Part shown: positions 45,500-55,470 of the stretch, piece after piece
How the letters are laid out: each line of letters starts with the position of its first letter
How positions within the stretch are numbered: position 1 is the stretch's first letter
Origin: Pseudomonadota bacterium
Lineage (GTDB): Bacteria; Pseudomonadota; Alphaproteobacteria; Rhodospirillales; Casp-alpha2
NCBI GenBank assembly: GCA_027624235.1
Contig: JAQBYB010000010.1
Location: forward strand, 1 to 56,771
Direction: 5' to 3'
Length of the DNA stretch: 56,771 nt
The notes under the pieces: generated by a model
What the model was told of the DNA's origin: nothing
What the model saw: the letters and a program-made list of their open reading frames with translations, nothing else
Databases searched by the model: none
Program-made: the position numbers and the translations under genes

Positions 45500-48400
45500 T
45501 CACATATTGCGCCGGTATTGGCCACCAGCCTCGAACAAGGCGTCGGTGATCTGCCCGAGCGAGCAATATTGAACCGCGTCCATCAACTGGGCGAAGGTAT
45601 TGCCGCCGCCGGTGGCGGTCTCCTTGAGCCGGGCCAGCGCCGCCTCGGCATTTTTGGCGTTGCGCTTTTTGAATGCCGATAACCGTTTAATCTGACCGTC
45701 TTTTTCTTTCTTGGTGGAGCGTTGCAGTTGGCGCGGCGAGGCAGTCTTCGCGGCCCCGGTATCGAGGAACGTGTTGACACCGACAATCGGCAGCGTCCCA
45801 TCGTGCTTGCGGGTTTCATAGAGCAGGGATTCTTCTTGAATTTTGCCGCGCTGATAGCCGGTTTCCATGGCGCCGAGGACACCGCCGCGTTCGCTAAGGC
45901 GTTCGAACTCGGACAGCACCGCTTCCTCGACCAGATCGGTCAATTCCTCGATGATGAAGGCGCCCTGGTTGACGTTTTCATTTTTGCTGAGTCCCCATTC
46001 CTTATTGATGACCATCTGGATGGCCATCGCCCGGCGCAGGCTTTCGGGTGTCGGCGTCGTGAAGGCCTCATCATGGGCGTTGGTATGGAGGCTGTTGCAG
46101 TTGTCGTACACCGCGATCAGGGCCTGCAACGTGGTCCGGATGTCGTTGAAATCCATTTCCTGGGCATGCAGCGAACGGCCGGACGTTTGTATATGATATT
46201 TAAGGCGTTGTGAGCGTTTGCTACCATTATACTTTAATTTAATGGCGGTCGCCCAGATGCGCCGGGCGACGCGCCCCATGACGGTGTATTCCGGGTCCAT
46301 GCCGTTCGAGAAAAAGAACGATAAATTAGGCGCAAAGTCGTCAACATCCATGCCCCGCGCCAGGTAGGATTCAACGAAGGTGAAGCCATTGGCGAGGGTA
46401 AACGCCAGTTGCGTGATCGGGTTGGCCCCGGCCTCGGCGATGTGATAGCCGGAAATTGACACCGAATAGAAGTTTTTTACATTATTTTCAATGAAGTAGG
46501 ATTGAATATCGGCCATCATCCTGAGCGCGAACTCGGTTGAAAAGATGCAGGTGTTTTGGCCCTGGTCTTCCTTGAGGATATCGGCCTGGACGGTGCCGCG
46601 AACGGTTGCCAGCACCCAGGACTTGATTTCCGCGGCTTCCTTGGGTTTCGGCGGCCTCCCCTTGTCGGCTTTGAAGGCGGCCAGGCGCTGCGAGATGGCG
46701 GTATTCAGGAACATCGCCAGAATCGTCGGCGCCGGGCCGTTGATGGTCATGGAAACCGATGTCGACGGGCTGCACAGATCAAAGCCCTGATACAGCACCT
46801 TCATGTCGTCCAGGGTTGCGACGGAAACCCCGGAATTGCCGACTTTTCCGTAGATATCTGGCCGTTGGTGAGGGTCGAAGCCGTACAGGGTGACGGAATC
46901 AAAGGCCGTCGACAGCCGTTTGGCGTCGGCATGCCGGGATAGCAGCTTAAACCGTTGGTTGGTGGCGACGGGATCGCCCTCGCCGGCGAACATGCGGGTC
47001 GGGTCCTCCTGTTCGCGCTTGAACGGGAATACGCCGGCCGTATAGGGGAAATGTCCGGGCAGGTTTTCTTTCAATAACCAGCTTAACAGCGCGCCGTCAT
47101 CTTCGAAGGACGGCAACGCAATGCGCGGGATCAACGTGCCCGAAAGCGACTCGCTTCTAAGCCGGATGCGCGCCTCGCCGTCGCCATGTTTTTCGACCAA
47201 CTCAATTCCGCCAAATTTTTCTTTAATCCCCGGCCAATTGTCGAGGAGCTTTTGAGCGTTCGGGTCGAGGGCGTCCTGACGGGCCTGGATCAATGGGTCG
47301 AGGTCGCCGGTTTGCTTGCCGGCGTCTTTCAACATCGCCTTGGTGGCGGTCAGTTGCTGGCGCTCGCGGGCGATACATACCTGCTCGGCGATGGTCTGGT
47401 GATAGCCGCGAACGGTGTCGGCGATTTCAGCCAGATAGCGTCGCCTCTCGGGCGGAACAATGTGGTCACGGAAGCCTGAATCAGGGTCAAAATCACCCAG
47501 GGAAACCGGTCTGCATTTTGCCGTTAACCGGTTGAATTTTTTAAACTTAATGATGCTTAAAACGCCATTGTATAGGGCCGTGATGCCGGGGTCGGCAAAA
47601 CGCGACGCGATCGTCCCAAACACCGGCATTTCAGTGACCGGTTTAGTAAATTCCTGGCGGTTTCTCTGCACTTGTTTACGGACATCGCGCAACGCGTCCT
47701 GTGCGCCCAGGCGATCCATTTTGTTGATCGCGACCAGGTCGGCAAAATCCAGCATGTCGATTTTTTCAAGCTGGCTGGCGGCGCCGAAATCGGGAGTCAT
47801 GACGTATAGGGAGACGTCGGCGCTCTCGACGATGGCGGCATCGCCCTGCCCGATCCCCGGCGTCTCGACGATGATCAAATCGAAATTCGCCGCCCGGCAA
47901 CAGGTGATGATATCGGCCAGCGCCGCCGGCACCTCTGTTCCCGATTCGCGGGTGGCCAGTGATCGCATATAGATGCCGGGAGACGAAATTGCGTTCATGC
48001 GGATGCGGTCCCCCAACAGGGCGCCGCCGGACTTGCGCCGGGACGGATCAATGGCGATGACGGCGATCCTTGGATCGTTGCCATTGAGCCGGAAGCGGAG
48101 GATCAATTCGTCGGTCAGGGATGATTTTCCGGCGCCGCCGGTGCCGGTAATGCCAAGCACCGGCGCCGGGTTGCATTTGGCGGCCAGCGCCCGGATCTCG
48201 TCCAGGCGCTTTTTCGGCAAAACAGCCAGTTCCAGGGCGGTGATGAAGCGGGCGAGATCGGCGTCGTCGGCGCCTTTCAGGCCGTTTGTATCCTTTGGCA
48301 GGGCCTTGCCTGCCTTGGACTCGGCGGCCAAACTCAGCATGTCGAGGATCATGCCGTCGAGGCCCATGGTGCGGCCGTCTTCGGGGGTATAGATGCGGCA

Positions 48401-48829
48401 AACGCCGTATTCCCTGAGCTCCGTGATTTCGGCCTCGGTGATAACCCCGCCGCCGCCGCCAAACACCTTGATTTCGGGGCGGCCGCGCTGGCCCAGCAGG
48501 TCGACCATATACTTGAAATATTCGACATGGCCGCCTTGGTACGAACTGACGGCAATGGCTTGCGCATCCTCCTGGATGGCCGCCGTGACGACCTCATCGA
48601 CGGAGCGGTTATGGCCGAGGTGGATGACCTCGGCGCCGGCGCCTTGCAGAATCCGGCGCATGATGTTGATGGCGGCGTCATGGCCGTCAAACAGGCTGGC
48701 CGCAGTGACAAACCGGACTGGTGGCCCGGACTTGGCTGTTTTGGACCGAATGGTCCTTTTAGCAGCGGTGCTTTCCCCCTTTTTGCCGATTTTCTTGCGG
48801 CTGGAGGCGCGAAGGATGGCGTCGGCCAC
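45500..48829 (-). CDS. icmF: Fused B12-dependent acyl-CoA mutase with G-protein chaperone (IcmF type)
   Basis: An 1109-residue fusion. A short basic lead is followed by a B12-binding domain ([19 protein letters not shown] with the DxH-type cobalamin histidine), then a MeaB-like GTPase ([19 protein letters not shown]) and the mutase barrel ([55 protein letters not shown]). IcmF interconverts isobutyryl-CoA and n-butyryl-CoA, or related branched acyl-CoAs, and loads its own cofactor. GTG at 48829 has GGAG 8 bases upstream. A methylmalonyl-CoA mutase role is less likely from the domain order. The gene has its own operator-like site upstream. Confidence 0.92.
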   Translation of the reverse strand: MADAILRASSRKKIGKKGESTAAKRTIRSKTAKSGPPVRFVTAASLFDGHDAAINIMRRILQGAGAEVIHLGHNRSVDEVVTAAIQEDAQAIAVSSYQGGHVEYFKYMVDLLGQRGRPEIKVFGGGGGVITEAEITELREYGVCRIYTPEDGRTMGLDGMILDMLSLAAESKAGKALPKDTNGLKGADDADLARFITALELAVLPKKRLDEIRALAAKCNPAPVLGITGTGGAGKSSLTDELILRFRLNGNDPRIAVIAIDPSRRKSGGALLGDRIRMNAISSPGIYMRSLATRESGTEVPAALADIITCCRAANFDLIIVETPGIGQGDAAIVESADVSLYVMTPDFGAASQLEKIDMLDFADLVAINKMDRLGAQDALRDVRKQVQRNRQEFTKPVTEMPVFGTIASRFADPGITALYNGVLSIIKFKKFNRLTAKCRPVSLGDFDPDSGFRDHIVPPERRRYLAEIADTVRGYHQTIAEQVCIARERQQLTATKAMLKDAGKQTGDLDPLIQARQDALDPNAQKLLDNWPGIKEKFGGIELVEKHGDGEARIRLRSESLSGTLIPRIALPSFEDDGALLSWLLKENLPGHFPYTAGVFPFKREQEDPTRMFAGEGDPVATNQRFKLLSRHADAKRLSTAFDSVTLYGFDPHQRPDIYGKVGNSGVSVATLDDMKVLYQGFDLCSPSTSVSMTINGPAPTILAMFLNTAISQRLAAFKADKGRPPKPKEAAEIKSWVLATVRGTVQADILKEDQGQNTCIFSTEFALRMMADIQSYFIENNVKNFYSVSISGYHIAEAGANPITQLAFTLANGFTFVESYLARGMDVDDFAPNLSFFFSNGMDPEYTVMGRVARRIWATAIKLKYNGSKRSQRLKYHIQTSGRSLHAQEMDFNDIRTTLQALIAVYDNCNSLHTNAHDEAFTTPTPESLRRAMAIQMVINKEWGLSKNENVNQGAFIIEELTDLVEEAVLSEFERLSERGGVLGAMETGYQRGKIQEESLLYETRKHDGTLPIVGVNTFLDTGAAKTASPRQLQRSTKKEKDGQIKRLSAFKKRNAKNAEAALARLKETATGGGNTFAQLMDAVQYCSLGQITDALFEAGGQYRRNM

Positions 48830-48888
48830 GGCTCAGGCTCCTGTTTTCGGCTCTTGAATTATTAACGCTTGTTATTGATTGCTTTCCG

Positions 48889-48904
48889 TTTACGTAAACG
48901 TAAA
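48889..48904. promoter_or_regulatory. LiuR-like operator between icmF and hemB
   Basis: TTTACGTAAACGTAAA is an inverted repeat TTTACG-TAAA-CGTAAA. It also contains the perfect palindrome GTTTACGTAAAC (48888-48899). It resembles the MerR-type LiuR sites reported for branched-chain amino-acid catabolism genes (from memory). It lies 60 bases before the icmF start and 82 before hemB; icmF is the more logical target. Confidence 0.5.
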
Positions 48905-48985
48905 CTAATTGCCGGTCCCGGTAAAGCTCTTGAATCTCCGATTCCAGGCTTCTAGTCTTCGGAAAATACAATCAGGATCAAAACC

Positions 48986-49999
48986 TTGAAACACGTCGAC
49001 AAAAGAATGGATGGCCGCTTTCCCCGCATCCGCATGCGCCGCAACCGCCAGGACGCGTGGTCGCGGGCGATGGTTTCGGAAAACACGCTTTCCGCCGCCG
49101 ATCTGATGTGGCCGGTTTTCATTACCGAAGGCGGCGATACGGTCGAGCCGATTGCCTCGATGCCCGGCGTTAACCGGCTTGGCATTGACGCCCTTGTCGA
49201 CGCCGTCGCCGAGGTTGCCGACCTGGGCATTCCCGCCATCGCCCTGTTTCCGTACACCGATGACAGCCTCAAAACGCCTGAGGCGGAACAGGCCTATAAC
49301 CCGGACAACCTTGTTTGCCGGGCGGTCCAGGCGGTCAAGAAGGCGCATCCGGGGGTCGGCATCATGTGCGATGTGGCGCTCGACCCCTATAATTCCGACG
49401 GCCATGACGGGCTGGTCAGGGATGGCCGGGTTCTCAATGACGAAACGGTGGAAATTCTGACCCGCCAGGCGGTCGTGCAGGCGCGCGCCGGTTGCGACAT
49501 CATCGCCCCTTCGGACATGATGGATGGGCGCATCGCCGCCATCCGCGACGCGCTCGACGCCGAGGGTTTCCAGGATGTCCGCATCATGTCCTATGCGGCC
49601 AAGTATGCGTCCGCCTTTTACGGGCCGTTCCGTGACGCGGTCGGCTCATCCGGCGCGTTGAAAGGCGATAAAAAGACCTATCAGATGGACCCCGCCAACT
49701 CCGACGAGGCGTTGCGCGAGGTCGGCCTCGATATCGACGAGGGCGCCGATATGATTATGGTCAAGCCGGGTCTGGCCTATCTGGACATCATCCGCCGGGT
49801 CAAGGATGCCTACAGCGTTCCAACCTTCGCCTATAACGTCAGCGGTGAATACGCGATGCTGAAAGCGGCCTGCGACAATGGCTGGCTGGATTACGAGACG
49901 GTGATGATGGAGACGCTGATGGCGTTCAAGCGCGCCGGCAGCAACGGGATTTTGACCTATTTCGCGGTGGAGGCGGCGCGGCGTTTCAAAAAAGGTTGA
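48986..49999 (+). CDS. hemB: Delta-aminolevulinic acid dehydratase (porphobilinogen synthase)
   Basis: A 337-residue enzyme condensing two aminolevulinates to porphobilinogen for heme and corrin synthesis. Schiff-base lysines lie in MSYAAKYASAFYGPFRDA and MVKPGLAYLDII. At the metal site it reads CDVALDPYNSDGHDG instead of the cysteine-rich form of zinc enzymes, so it is of the Mg/K-dependent alphaproteobacterial class. TTG at 48986 has AGGATC about 6-9 bases upstream; ATG at 49007 is an alternative. It supplies the tetrapyrrole precursor of cobalamin, used by the neighbouring mutase. Confidence 0.97.
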   Translation: MKHVDKRMDGRFPRIRMRRNRQDAWSRAMVSENTLSAADLMWPVFITEGGDTVEPIASMPGVNRLGIDALVDAVAEVADLGIPAIALFPYTDDSLKTPEAEQAYNPDNLVCRAVQAVKKAHPGVGIMCDVALDPYNSDGHDGLVRDGRVLNDETVEILTRQAVVQARAGCDIIAPSDMMDGRIAAIRDALDAEGFQDVRIMSYAAKYASAFYGPFRDAVGSSGALKGDKKTYQMDPANSDEALREVGLDIDEGADMIMVKPGLAYLDIIRRVKDAYSVPTFAYNVSGEYAMLKAACDNGWLDYETVMMETLMAFKRAGSNGILTYFAVEAARRFKKG

Positions 50000-50031
50000 A
50001 TTCGGCAACCCGCATTGCCTCGCGCAGAGTC

Positions 50032-50071
50032 AAAAAACCTCGCCCGGTCTGAGACCGCGGCGAGGTTTTTT
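50032..50071. terminator. Bidirectional terminator between hemB and cheW
   Basis: AAAAAACCTCGCC (50032-50044) pairs perfectly with GGCGAGGTTTTTT (50059-50071), with an inner hairpin CGGTCTGAGACCG in the loop. A-run and T-run flank the stem, so it terminates both convergent genes. Confidence 0.95.
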
Positions 50072-50092
50072 GTGTGTGGGGCGTTGGCTGCG

Positions 50093-50599
50093 TTAATCCT
50101 TGCTCAAGTCCAGCAGGCAATCGATATCAAGGACCACCATAATATTTTTTTCCAACCGGAAAACGCCATTGGAAAATTCCCGCCATTTGGGGTCCAGGGT
50201 GCCGGGATTCTTTTCGTAAAATTCCCGGGACAGGCCGATGACGTCGCCGATCTTGTCGACCAAAAGCGTATAAAGATCATTATCCAGTTCGACGGTGACA
50301 CCCATGTTTTCCGTTTCACCGACTAAATCCGGCATCCCGAGACGGACACGAACGTCGATGACGGTGACGATGCGCCCGCGCAGGTTGATCGATCCTCTCA
50401 CTTCCTTGGGCGCCAGGGGGATCGGCGCGATTTTGTCCGGGGTCAGGATATCCTGAACCCGGAGCACCGGAATCCCGAACATCTGTTTGCCGATGTAAAA
50501 GGTTACATAGTCTTCAATATCCTTACCCGGGTGGGTGGATAACTGTTGATGATCGCTCGGCACAATTTCTACTTCCGTTGTTGCGAGGGCTACTGACAT
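50093..50599 (-). CDS. cheW: Chemotaxis coupling protein CheW
   Basis: A 168-residue protein of the CheW family. YVTFYIGKQMFGIPVLRVQDILTP, EVRGSINLRGRIVTVIDVRVRLG and VVLDIDCLLDL give the SH3-like fold that links chemoreceptors to CheA. An N-terminal extension of about 25 residues precedes it. ATG at 50599 has GGAGAG 7 bases upstream. No cheA, cheY or receptor gene is in the window, so this is an orphan coupling protein or one of several copies. Confidence 0.94.
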   Translation of the reverse strand: MSVALATTEVEIVPSDHQQLSTHPGKDIEDYVTFYIGKQMFGIPVLRVQDILTPDKIAPIPLAPKEVRGSINLRGRIVTVIDVRVRLGMPDLVGETENMGVTVELDNDLYTLLVDKIGDVIGLSREFYEKNPGTLDPKWREFSNGVFRLEKNIMVVLDIDCLLDLSKD

Positions 50600-50626
50600 G
50601 TTGGTCTCTCCAGCGCTTATTTACTC

Positions 50627-51044
50627 TTAAAAAATAATAACTTCAATCATGACCATGCGGTTGCCGCCCATCTGGAAGGCCTTCAAAGCGGCCTTGAAAT
50701 CAACGCTCAACATGGTTTCATTCGATCCTTCAACACGCCATCAATCTAGCGGTGGAAATCCCTCATAAACAAATTTTTTTCCGGGCGCGCCTTCAAAAAT
50801 TCCAGGACGCTGGCGGTCTTCGTCGCTCAAGTAGGCGTAATTCTCATAAACCAATAATTCATCAGCCATGGCCCATGTGTTCTCAGTAGCCGATAAACCG
50901 TGGCTTACTGGGCGCTTATCCTATCGGCGGTATGTTTCGCTTTGATGTCTGAAATGCGTCCATTGATGACAGAGCGTATAGAGGTGATGGGGTGGACGGC
51001 CCCCGCTCCCCGGCATCAAAGTGCCATATGGTGGTCGGTTTCCA
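50627..51044. other. Gene-poor stretch upstream of cheW
   Basis: About 420 bases between cheW and the metallo-beta-lactamase-fold remnant with no normal-size gene. It holds the low-confidence 42-residue reading frame listed separately and a 28-residue one (50627-50713, minus, MLSVDFKAALKAFQMGG at its start). A 12-base AT-rich patch and the cheW promoter are presumably here. It looks like decayed sequence. Confidence 0.5.
50741..50869 (-). CDS. Possible 42-residue small protein
   Basis: The frame MADELLVYENYAYLSDEDRQ continues with a run rich in Gly, Phe and acidic residues and ends GFPPLD. The composition looks like real protein rather than noise, but there is only a weak GAGAA upstream and no family I know. 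It could be the end of a decayed gene. It is 28 bases upstream of a second small frame and in the same direction as cheW. Confidence 0.3.
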   Translation of the reverse strand: MADELLVYENYAYLSDEDRQRPGIFEGAPGKKFVYEGFPPLD

Positions 51045-51557
51045 TTACTCAAATTGATATTGAGTCCCAACAGAGTTGCACAAAATTCGGTCGCCAAGCC
51101 GAGTCTTCAGCACATCGATCGCTGCTAGCCCAGTGCAGTGCATAGGCACTATAAAATCCGGGTCCAACGCAGCGAGGTCATCAACAGTTTTCTCAACACG
51201 CTCATCTGAAGCCCCGGTGAGGTGGAATCCTCCCAGAATGGCATGGACATCCTCCACACCAGTCACTTCTTGCGCATGCCGAACCGTGTTCACAATACCA
51301 GCGTGGCAGCAGGCCGTCAGCACGACCAAGCCCTTGCCATCCAGCTTATAAATAAGCGCCTGTTCTCCGGGCATCTCGTCGGCCAAGTTTCGATCTTCTG
51401 GGCCGACTCTTAATGGCGTTGGCCCAGATTCGTAATCGGTGTGTCTTTTGATTTCACCACTGATCATGGCTTGTTCTTTGATGATCAATGGATGTTCCAC
51501 TGTCACGATCTCGAGGCCCTCCCGTTTGAAATCGTCGCTGAAATTGGCTTTGCTCAT
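51045..51557 (-). pseudogene. C-terminal half of a metallo-beta-lactamase-fold hydrolase
   Basis: About 170 residues that match only the second half of the MBL family related to 7,8-dihydropterin-6-methyl-aminobenzene-phosphate synthase: VLTACCHAGIVNTVRHAQ, VHAILGGFHL and DFIVPMHCTG are present. The HxHxDH metal-binding motif expected in the missing N-terminal half is absent, and the 88 bases upstream to the CoA-transferase gene are too short to hold it. A good ribosome-binding site AAGGAGG sits just before the ATGATG start (51560/51557), so it may still be made. Most likely a remnant after a deletion. Confidence 0.7.
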
Positions 51558-51605
51558 CATGGCCTCCTTGCCTCAAATTTAGGGAAGAAAGCGTCTATGA
51601 ATCTA

Positions 51606-51625
51606 GGGGCTATTCAAATAGCCCC
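51606..51625 (-). terminator. Hairpin downstream of the CoA-transferase gene
   Basis: GGGGCTAT (51606-51613) and ATAGCCCC (51618-51625) form an 8-bp perfect stem with a 4-base loop, 20 bases after the minus-strand CoA-transferase stop. No T-run follows, so it may only slow transcription or protect the 3' end. Confidence 0.4.
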
Positions 51626-51645
51626 GGTGGACATTACCTAGACTC

Positions 51646-52863
51646 TTAAACGATGCCGCGACGGCGAAGTTCGGCGACCTTATCGGCATTGATCCCCAGC
51701 AATTCGCCGAGGACTTCCTCGGTGTGCTGGCCCAGCAGCGGCGGCGCATGGCGGTAATCGGGGCCGGTTTTTGACATCCTGATCGGGCTGGCGATCAGGT
51801 GGACCGGGTCTGTGCCGGTCAATGGGTGGGGCATATCCAGGCCCATGCCGCGGGCCTGGACCTGTTCATCGGCGAAGACTTGCTCAATGGTATTGATGGG
51901 GCCGCAGGTGACATTGACTTTTTCCAGGCCTTCGACCCAATGCCTGGTCGGCTTGGCGGCGATGACGGCTTGCAGTTTTTCGACCAATTCGACGCGGTTG
52001 CGGACCCGAAGCTGATTGGTCTTGTAGCGATCATCCTCAGCCAGTTCCGGGACTTCGGCGAAGTCGCAAAAACGCTGGTACTGGGTATCATTGGCGGCGG
52101 CCAGCACCATGTCCCCGTCGGCGGTGGCGAAGGCCTGATAGGGAACGATGTTGGGGTGGGCATTGCCGATCCGCTTCGGCGTTTCGCCGGTGGCCAGATA
52201 GTTGAGGCCCAGGATGGACAGCGTCGCGGTCATCGTATCGAGCATGCCGATATCGATGTGCTGGCCTTCGCCGCTGATTTCGCGGTGGCGAAGGGCGGCG
52301 TTGATGGCGACCGACGCGTACATCCCGGCCATCAGGTCGGCGATCGGAATGCCCGCCTTCTGCGGCCCTCCGTCCGGTTCTCCGGTGACGCTCATGAACC
52401 CGCCCATGGCCTGGATCAGGACATCGTATCCGGGGCGTTCGGCATACGGCCCGGTGTGGCCGAAGCCGGTGATCGAACAATAGATCAGCCCGGGGTTGTC
52501 GGCCTGAAGCTGGTCATAGGACAGGCCATACTTGGCCAAGCCGCCGACCTTGTAATTTTCGACCAAAATGTCGGACTGCGCGATCAGCCGCCGGGCCAGG
52601 TCCTGGCCTTCCTGTTCGGCAATATTCAGCGTTATTGAGCGTTTGTTGCGATTGGAACTGCAATAATAGGCGCTTTGATCGGTGTCGTCGCCGGCGTCGT
52701 TTTTGATGAACGGCGGCGCGAAACGCCGGGTGTCGTCGCCCGTATTCGGCTGTTCGATCTTGATGACGTCGGCGCCAAGGTCGCCAAGAATCTGCGTGCA
52801 CGTCGGCCCGGCCAGAATCCGGGTCAGATCAAACACCCTTAAGCCATGCAGGGGACCGGTCAT
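51646..52863 (-). CDS. Class III (CaiB/BaiF) acyl-CoA transferase
   Basis: A 405-residue enzyme that moves CoA between carboxylic acids. LHGLRVFDLTRILAGPTCTQILGDLGADVIKIEQP is the family's start, the catalytic Asp lies in IPIADLMAGMYASVAINAAL, and GYDVLIQAMGGFMSVTGE is conserved. The substrate pair cannot be read. Its strand and spacing make it a single-gene unit ahead of the MBL-fold remnant. It is divergent from the acylase gene at 53.0 kb. Confidence 0.94.
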   Translation of the reverse strand: MTGPLHGLRVFDLTRILAGPTCTQILGDLGADVIKIEQPNTGDDTRRFAPPFIKNDAGDDTDQSAYYCSSNRNKRSITLNIAEQEGQDLARRLIAQSDILVENYKVGGLAKYGLSYDQLQADNPGLIYCSITGFGHTGPYAERPGYDVLIQAMGGFMSVTGEPDGGPQKAGIPIADLMAGMYASVAINAALRHREISGEGQHIDIGMLDTMTATLSILGLNYLATGETPKRIGNAHPNIVPYQAFATADGDMVLAAANDTQYQRFCDFAEVPELAEDDRYKTNQLRVRNRVELVEKLQAVIAAKPTRHWVEGLEKVNVTCGPINTIEQVFADEQVQARGMGLDMPHPLTGTDPVHLIASPIRMSKTGPDYRHAPPLLGQHTEEVLGELLGINADKVAELRRRGIV

Positions 52864-53051
52864 GGGATTTAGCAGCCTTTATCAATCGTCAAGGAAAGCA
52901 TCGGCGTGTGGATCGCGGGTATTCTTATAACGGAACAAAGCCGAGGGCGGCAACCGGGTCGTTAAATTTGGGCGACAGAACCCGGAACTTGGCTTTGTTT
53001 ATGAATTATGGTCCCTTGATCTATCGTGGAGACAAAGGAACGCCCTTGGTG

Positions 53052-55448
53052 ATGAAGCGGTTTTTTATATTTTTGGCTACGGGATTGACGTCGCTGGTGG
53101 CGGTGGTGGGGATTGCCGGCTGGGCGTGGATTCAATCGACCTTGCCGATGACCAACGGCTCTATTGAGGTTGGTGTTCTTAAATCTCCGGTCGATATCAT
53201 GCGCGATGCAAACGGCATTCCTCATATCTTCGCCAAGTCCAGCAGCGATGCTTATTTCGCCCTCGGCTTCAGCCATGCCCAGGACCGCTTTTGGCAGATG
53301 GAGTCGATGCGCCGTTTCGGGGCCGGGCGGTTGTCCGAAATTGTTGGTCCCTTGGCGTTGGCGTCGGACAAATGGATGCGGACCTTGGGGCTGTACCGGT
53401 TGGCCGAACAGAAGGTCGCCCAATTGCCGGCGGCTACCCGCGAAGCGTTGGATTTTTATGCCGCCGGGGTCAATGCCCGGCTCAAGAAAAGCCAAAAACT
53501 GCCTTGGGGCGTGGCGGCGCCTGAAATCGGTGTTCTTCGCTATAGCCCCGAACCCTGGCGGCCCGCCGACTCGATGGCCTGGGGAAAGATCATGGCGTCC
53601 CATCTGGGTCGCAATTGGCGCGACGAAATTCTACGCGCCCGGCTGGCCCGCAAATTGTCGGCCAAGCAAGTCGGAGAATTATGGCCGGTCTACCCGGCCG
53701 ATGCCCCCCGGACCATGGAAAAAGCGACGGCGTTAATGCAGGGTATGGACCTGGAAAAACTATCGGCCCTGTCCCCGGATCCCGCCGGCCTGCCGCAGGG
53801 CGCATCGAACGCCTGGGTCATTGCCGACAAAAAGACGCTCAACCGGGGCGCCATTCTGGCCAACGATCCGCATCTGGCGTTCAGCGCCCCGATCCTTTGG
53901 TACATGGCCCGTATTCAGGCGCCGGACCTTGACGTCACCGGCGCCACTGTCCCTGGCGTTCCGTTCACCATCCTGGGCCATAACGGGGTCATCGCCTGGG
54001 GCATGACCAGCACCCAAAGCGATATCACCGATTTGTTCGTCGAACAGGTCGATGAAAGCGGCCAGAAATATAAAACGCCTGATGGTTGGCAGGCGTTCGA
54101 AACACGGACTGAAACCATTGCCGTCAAGGGCGCCGCAGCGGTTATTCTCAAGGTTCGGGAATCCCGCCACGGGCCGATCATCTCCGATCTTCTCGACGGC
54201 CCCCGCGCCGTCGCCGGAAAGGGCGCGGTGATGGCCTTTTCGGCGTCTTACCTGGAACCGGAAGACCTGACGGCGGATGCCTTTTACCGGATCAACCGGG
54301 CCAAAAACTGGGAGTCCTTCAAAGCCGCGTTGAAAGATTTCCAAGGCCCCCAAAGCAATTTCTTTTTTGCCGACACCCAGGGGGATATCGGCTTTCTGGC
54401 CGCCGGGCTGGCCCCTATCCGCCGCCGCGGCTGGGGGCTTGTTCCCAGTCCGGGCTGGGATGGGCTGACCGATTGGAACGGTTACGTGCCTTTCGATGAG
54501 CTTCCCTCCATTTACAACCCGGCGTCGGGGCGCATCGTCAATGCCAATAACAGCATCACCCCCGAGGGCTATCCGCATTTTCTTTCCTTTGACTGGTCGC
54601 CCGGATACCGGGCCAAGCGAATCCTTGATGTGGTGGATGCTCAGGACCAGTCCGTTCACGCCACCTCCAAGCTTCAGCAAGACGACGTATCGGAAATGGC
54701 CCTGCATCTTCTGCCGATGATGATGATGGATATTGAACCGAAAGACGAAAGTGCCCGTAAAGCTCTTGCCATGCTGGAAAAATGGAAGGGCAATATGTCC
54801 AGGGGGCGGCCGGAGCCGTTGATTTTTTCGACCTGGCTGTACGAGCTCAACCGGGCCATTTACGGCGATGAACTGGGCGAGTTGTTCCAGGATTACCTGA
54901 CCCTGAGGCCGCGGTTCATTGTTTCTGTTCTAAACAATCGGCAGTCCTGGTGCGACAACGTCAACACGCCGGAAACCGAAGATTGCAACGGTCGCATCCG
55001 AATAGCGTTCAAAACCGCCCTCGACAGGCTCAAGGATTCTTTCGGCAATGACATGAACGCCTGGCAATGGGGGGCCGTTCACAAGGCTTGGTTCGCCCAT
55101 CCGATGCTGTCGTCCATTCCCTTTCTCAAGCGGTTCGGCGACCTGGAAATTGAGGCCGACGGCAGCAATTACACCGTCAATCGCGGCGCCAGCCACGTCA
55201 ACAACCCGGAACGAACGTTCAAGGACATTCACGGGCCCGGTTTTCGCGCCGTGTATGACCTTGAAGACTTGCGCCGGTCCCGTTTTATCATCGCCACCGG
55301 CCAGTCCGGCAACCCAGCGTCTGAGCATTACAAGGATCTGTTGGTTGAATGGCGCGACGGTCGCTATCGGCGCATGGGCCAGTCCCGCGCCGTCATGAAA
55401 ACCGCTGGCGACATTCTGGTGCTGAACCCGAGTGCGCAGAAACGCTGA
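53052..55448 (+). CDS. Penicillin acylase-family Ntn hydrolase precursor
   Basis: A 798-residue precursor. An N-terminal hydrophobic segment (FFIFLATGLTSLVAVVGIAGW) acts as signal or anchor. The alpha-chain part (IMRDANGIPHIFAKSSSDAYFALGFSHAQDRFWQMESMRRFGAGRLSE) is diagnostic. The catalytic Ser at about residue 252 lies in QGASNAWVIAD, where self-cleavage would occur. Relatives cleave penicillins, acyl-homoserine lactones or other N-acyl amides in the periplasm. Starts TTG 53046, GTG 53049 and ATG 53052 lie side by side; AAGGA at 53035-53039 best fits GTG, but ATG is listed. The substrate is unknown. Confidence 0.93.
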   Translation: MKRFFIFLATGLTSLVAVVGIAGWAWIQSTLPMTNGSIEVGVLKSPVDIMRDANGIPHIFAKSSSDAYFALGFSHAQDRFWQMESMRRFGAGRLSEIVGPLALASDKWMRTLGLYRLAEQKVAQLPAATREALDFYAAGVNARLKKSQKLPWGVAAPEIGVLRYSPEPWRPADSMAWGKIMASHLGRNWRDEILRARLARKLSAKQVGELWPVYPADAPRTMEKATALMQGMDLEKLSALSPDPAGLPQGASNAWVIADKKTLNRGAILANDPHLAFSAPILWYMARIQAPDLDVTGATVPGVPFTILGHNGVIAWGMTSTQSDITDLFVEQVDESGQKYKTPDGWQAFETRTETIAVKGAAAVILKVRESRHGPIISDLLDGPRAVAGKGAVMAFSASYLEPEDLTADAFYRINRAKNWESFKAALKDFQGPQSNFFFADTQGDIGFLAAGLAPIRRRGWGLVPSPGWDGLTDWNGYVPFDELPSIYNPASGRIVNANNSITPEGYPHFLSFDWSPGYRAKRILDVVDAQDQSVHATSKLQQDDVSEMALHLLPMMMMDIEPKDESARKALAMLEKWKGNMSRGRPEPLIFSTWLYELNRAIYGDELGELFQDYLTLRPRFIVSVLNNRQSWCDNVNTPETEDCNGRIRIAFKTALDRLKDSFGNDMNAWQWGAVHKAWFAHPMLSSIPFLKRFGDLEIEADGSNYTVNRGASHVNNPERTFKDIHGPGFRAVYDLEDLRRSRFIIATGQSGNPASEHYKDLLVEWRDGRYRRMGQSRAVMKTAGDILVLNPSAQKR

Positions 55449-55470
55449 TCATAGACTAAAGGGCATCGCC

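Noticed and set aside
50900-51145. 81-codon plus-strand frame with a hydrophobic start
   Set aside because: No ribosome-binding site, a GTG start, and its second half is antisense to the metallo-beta-lactamase-fold remnant.
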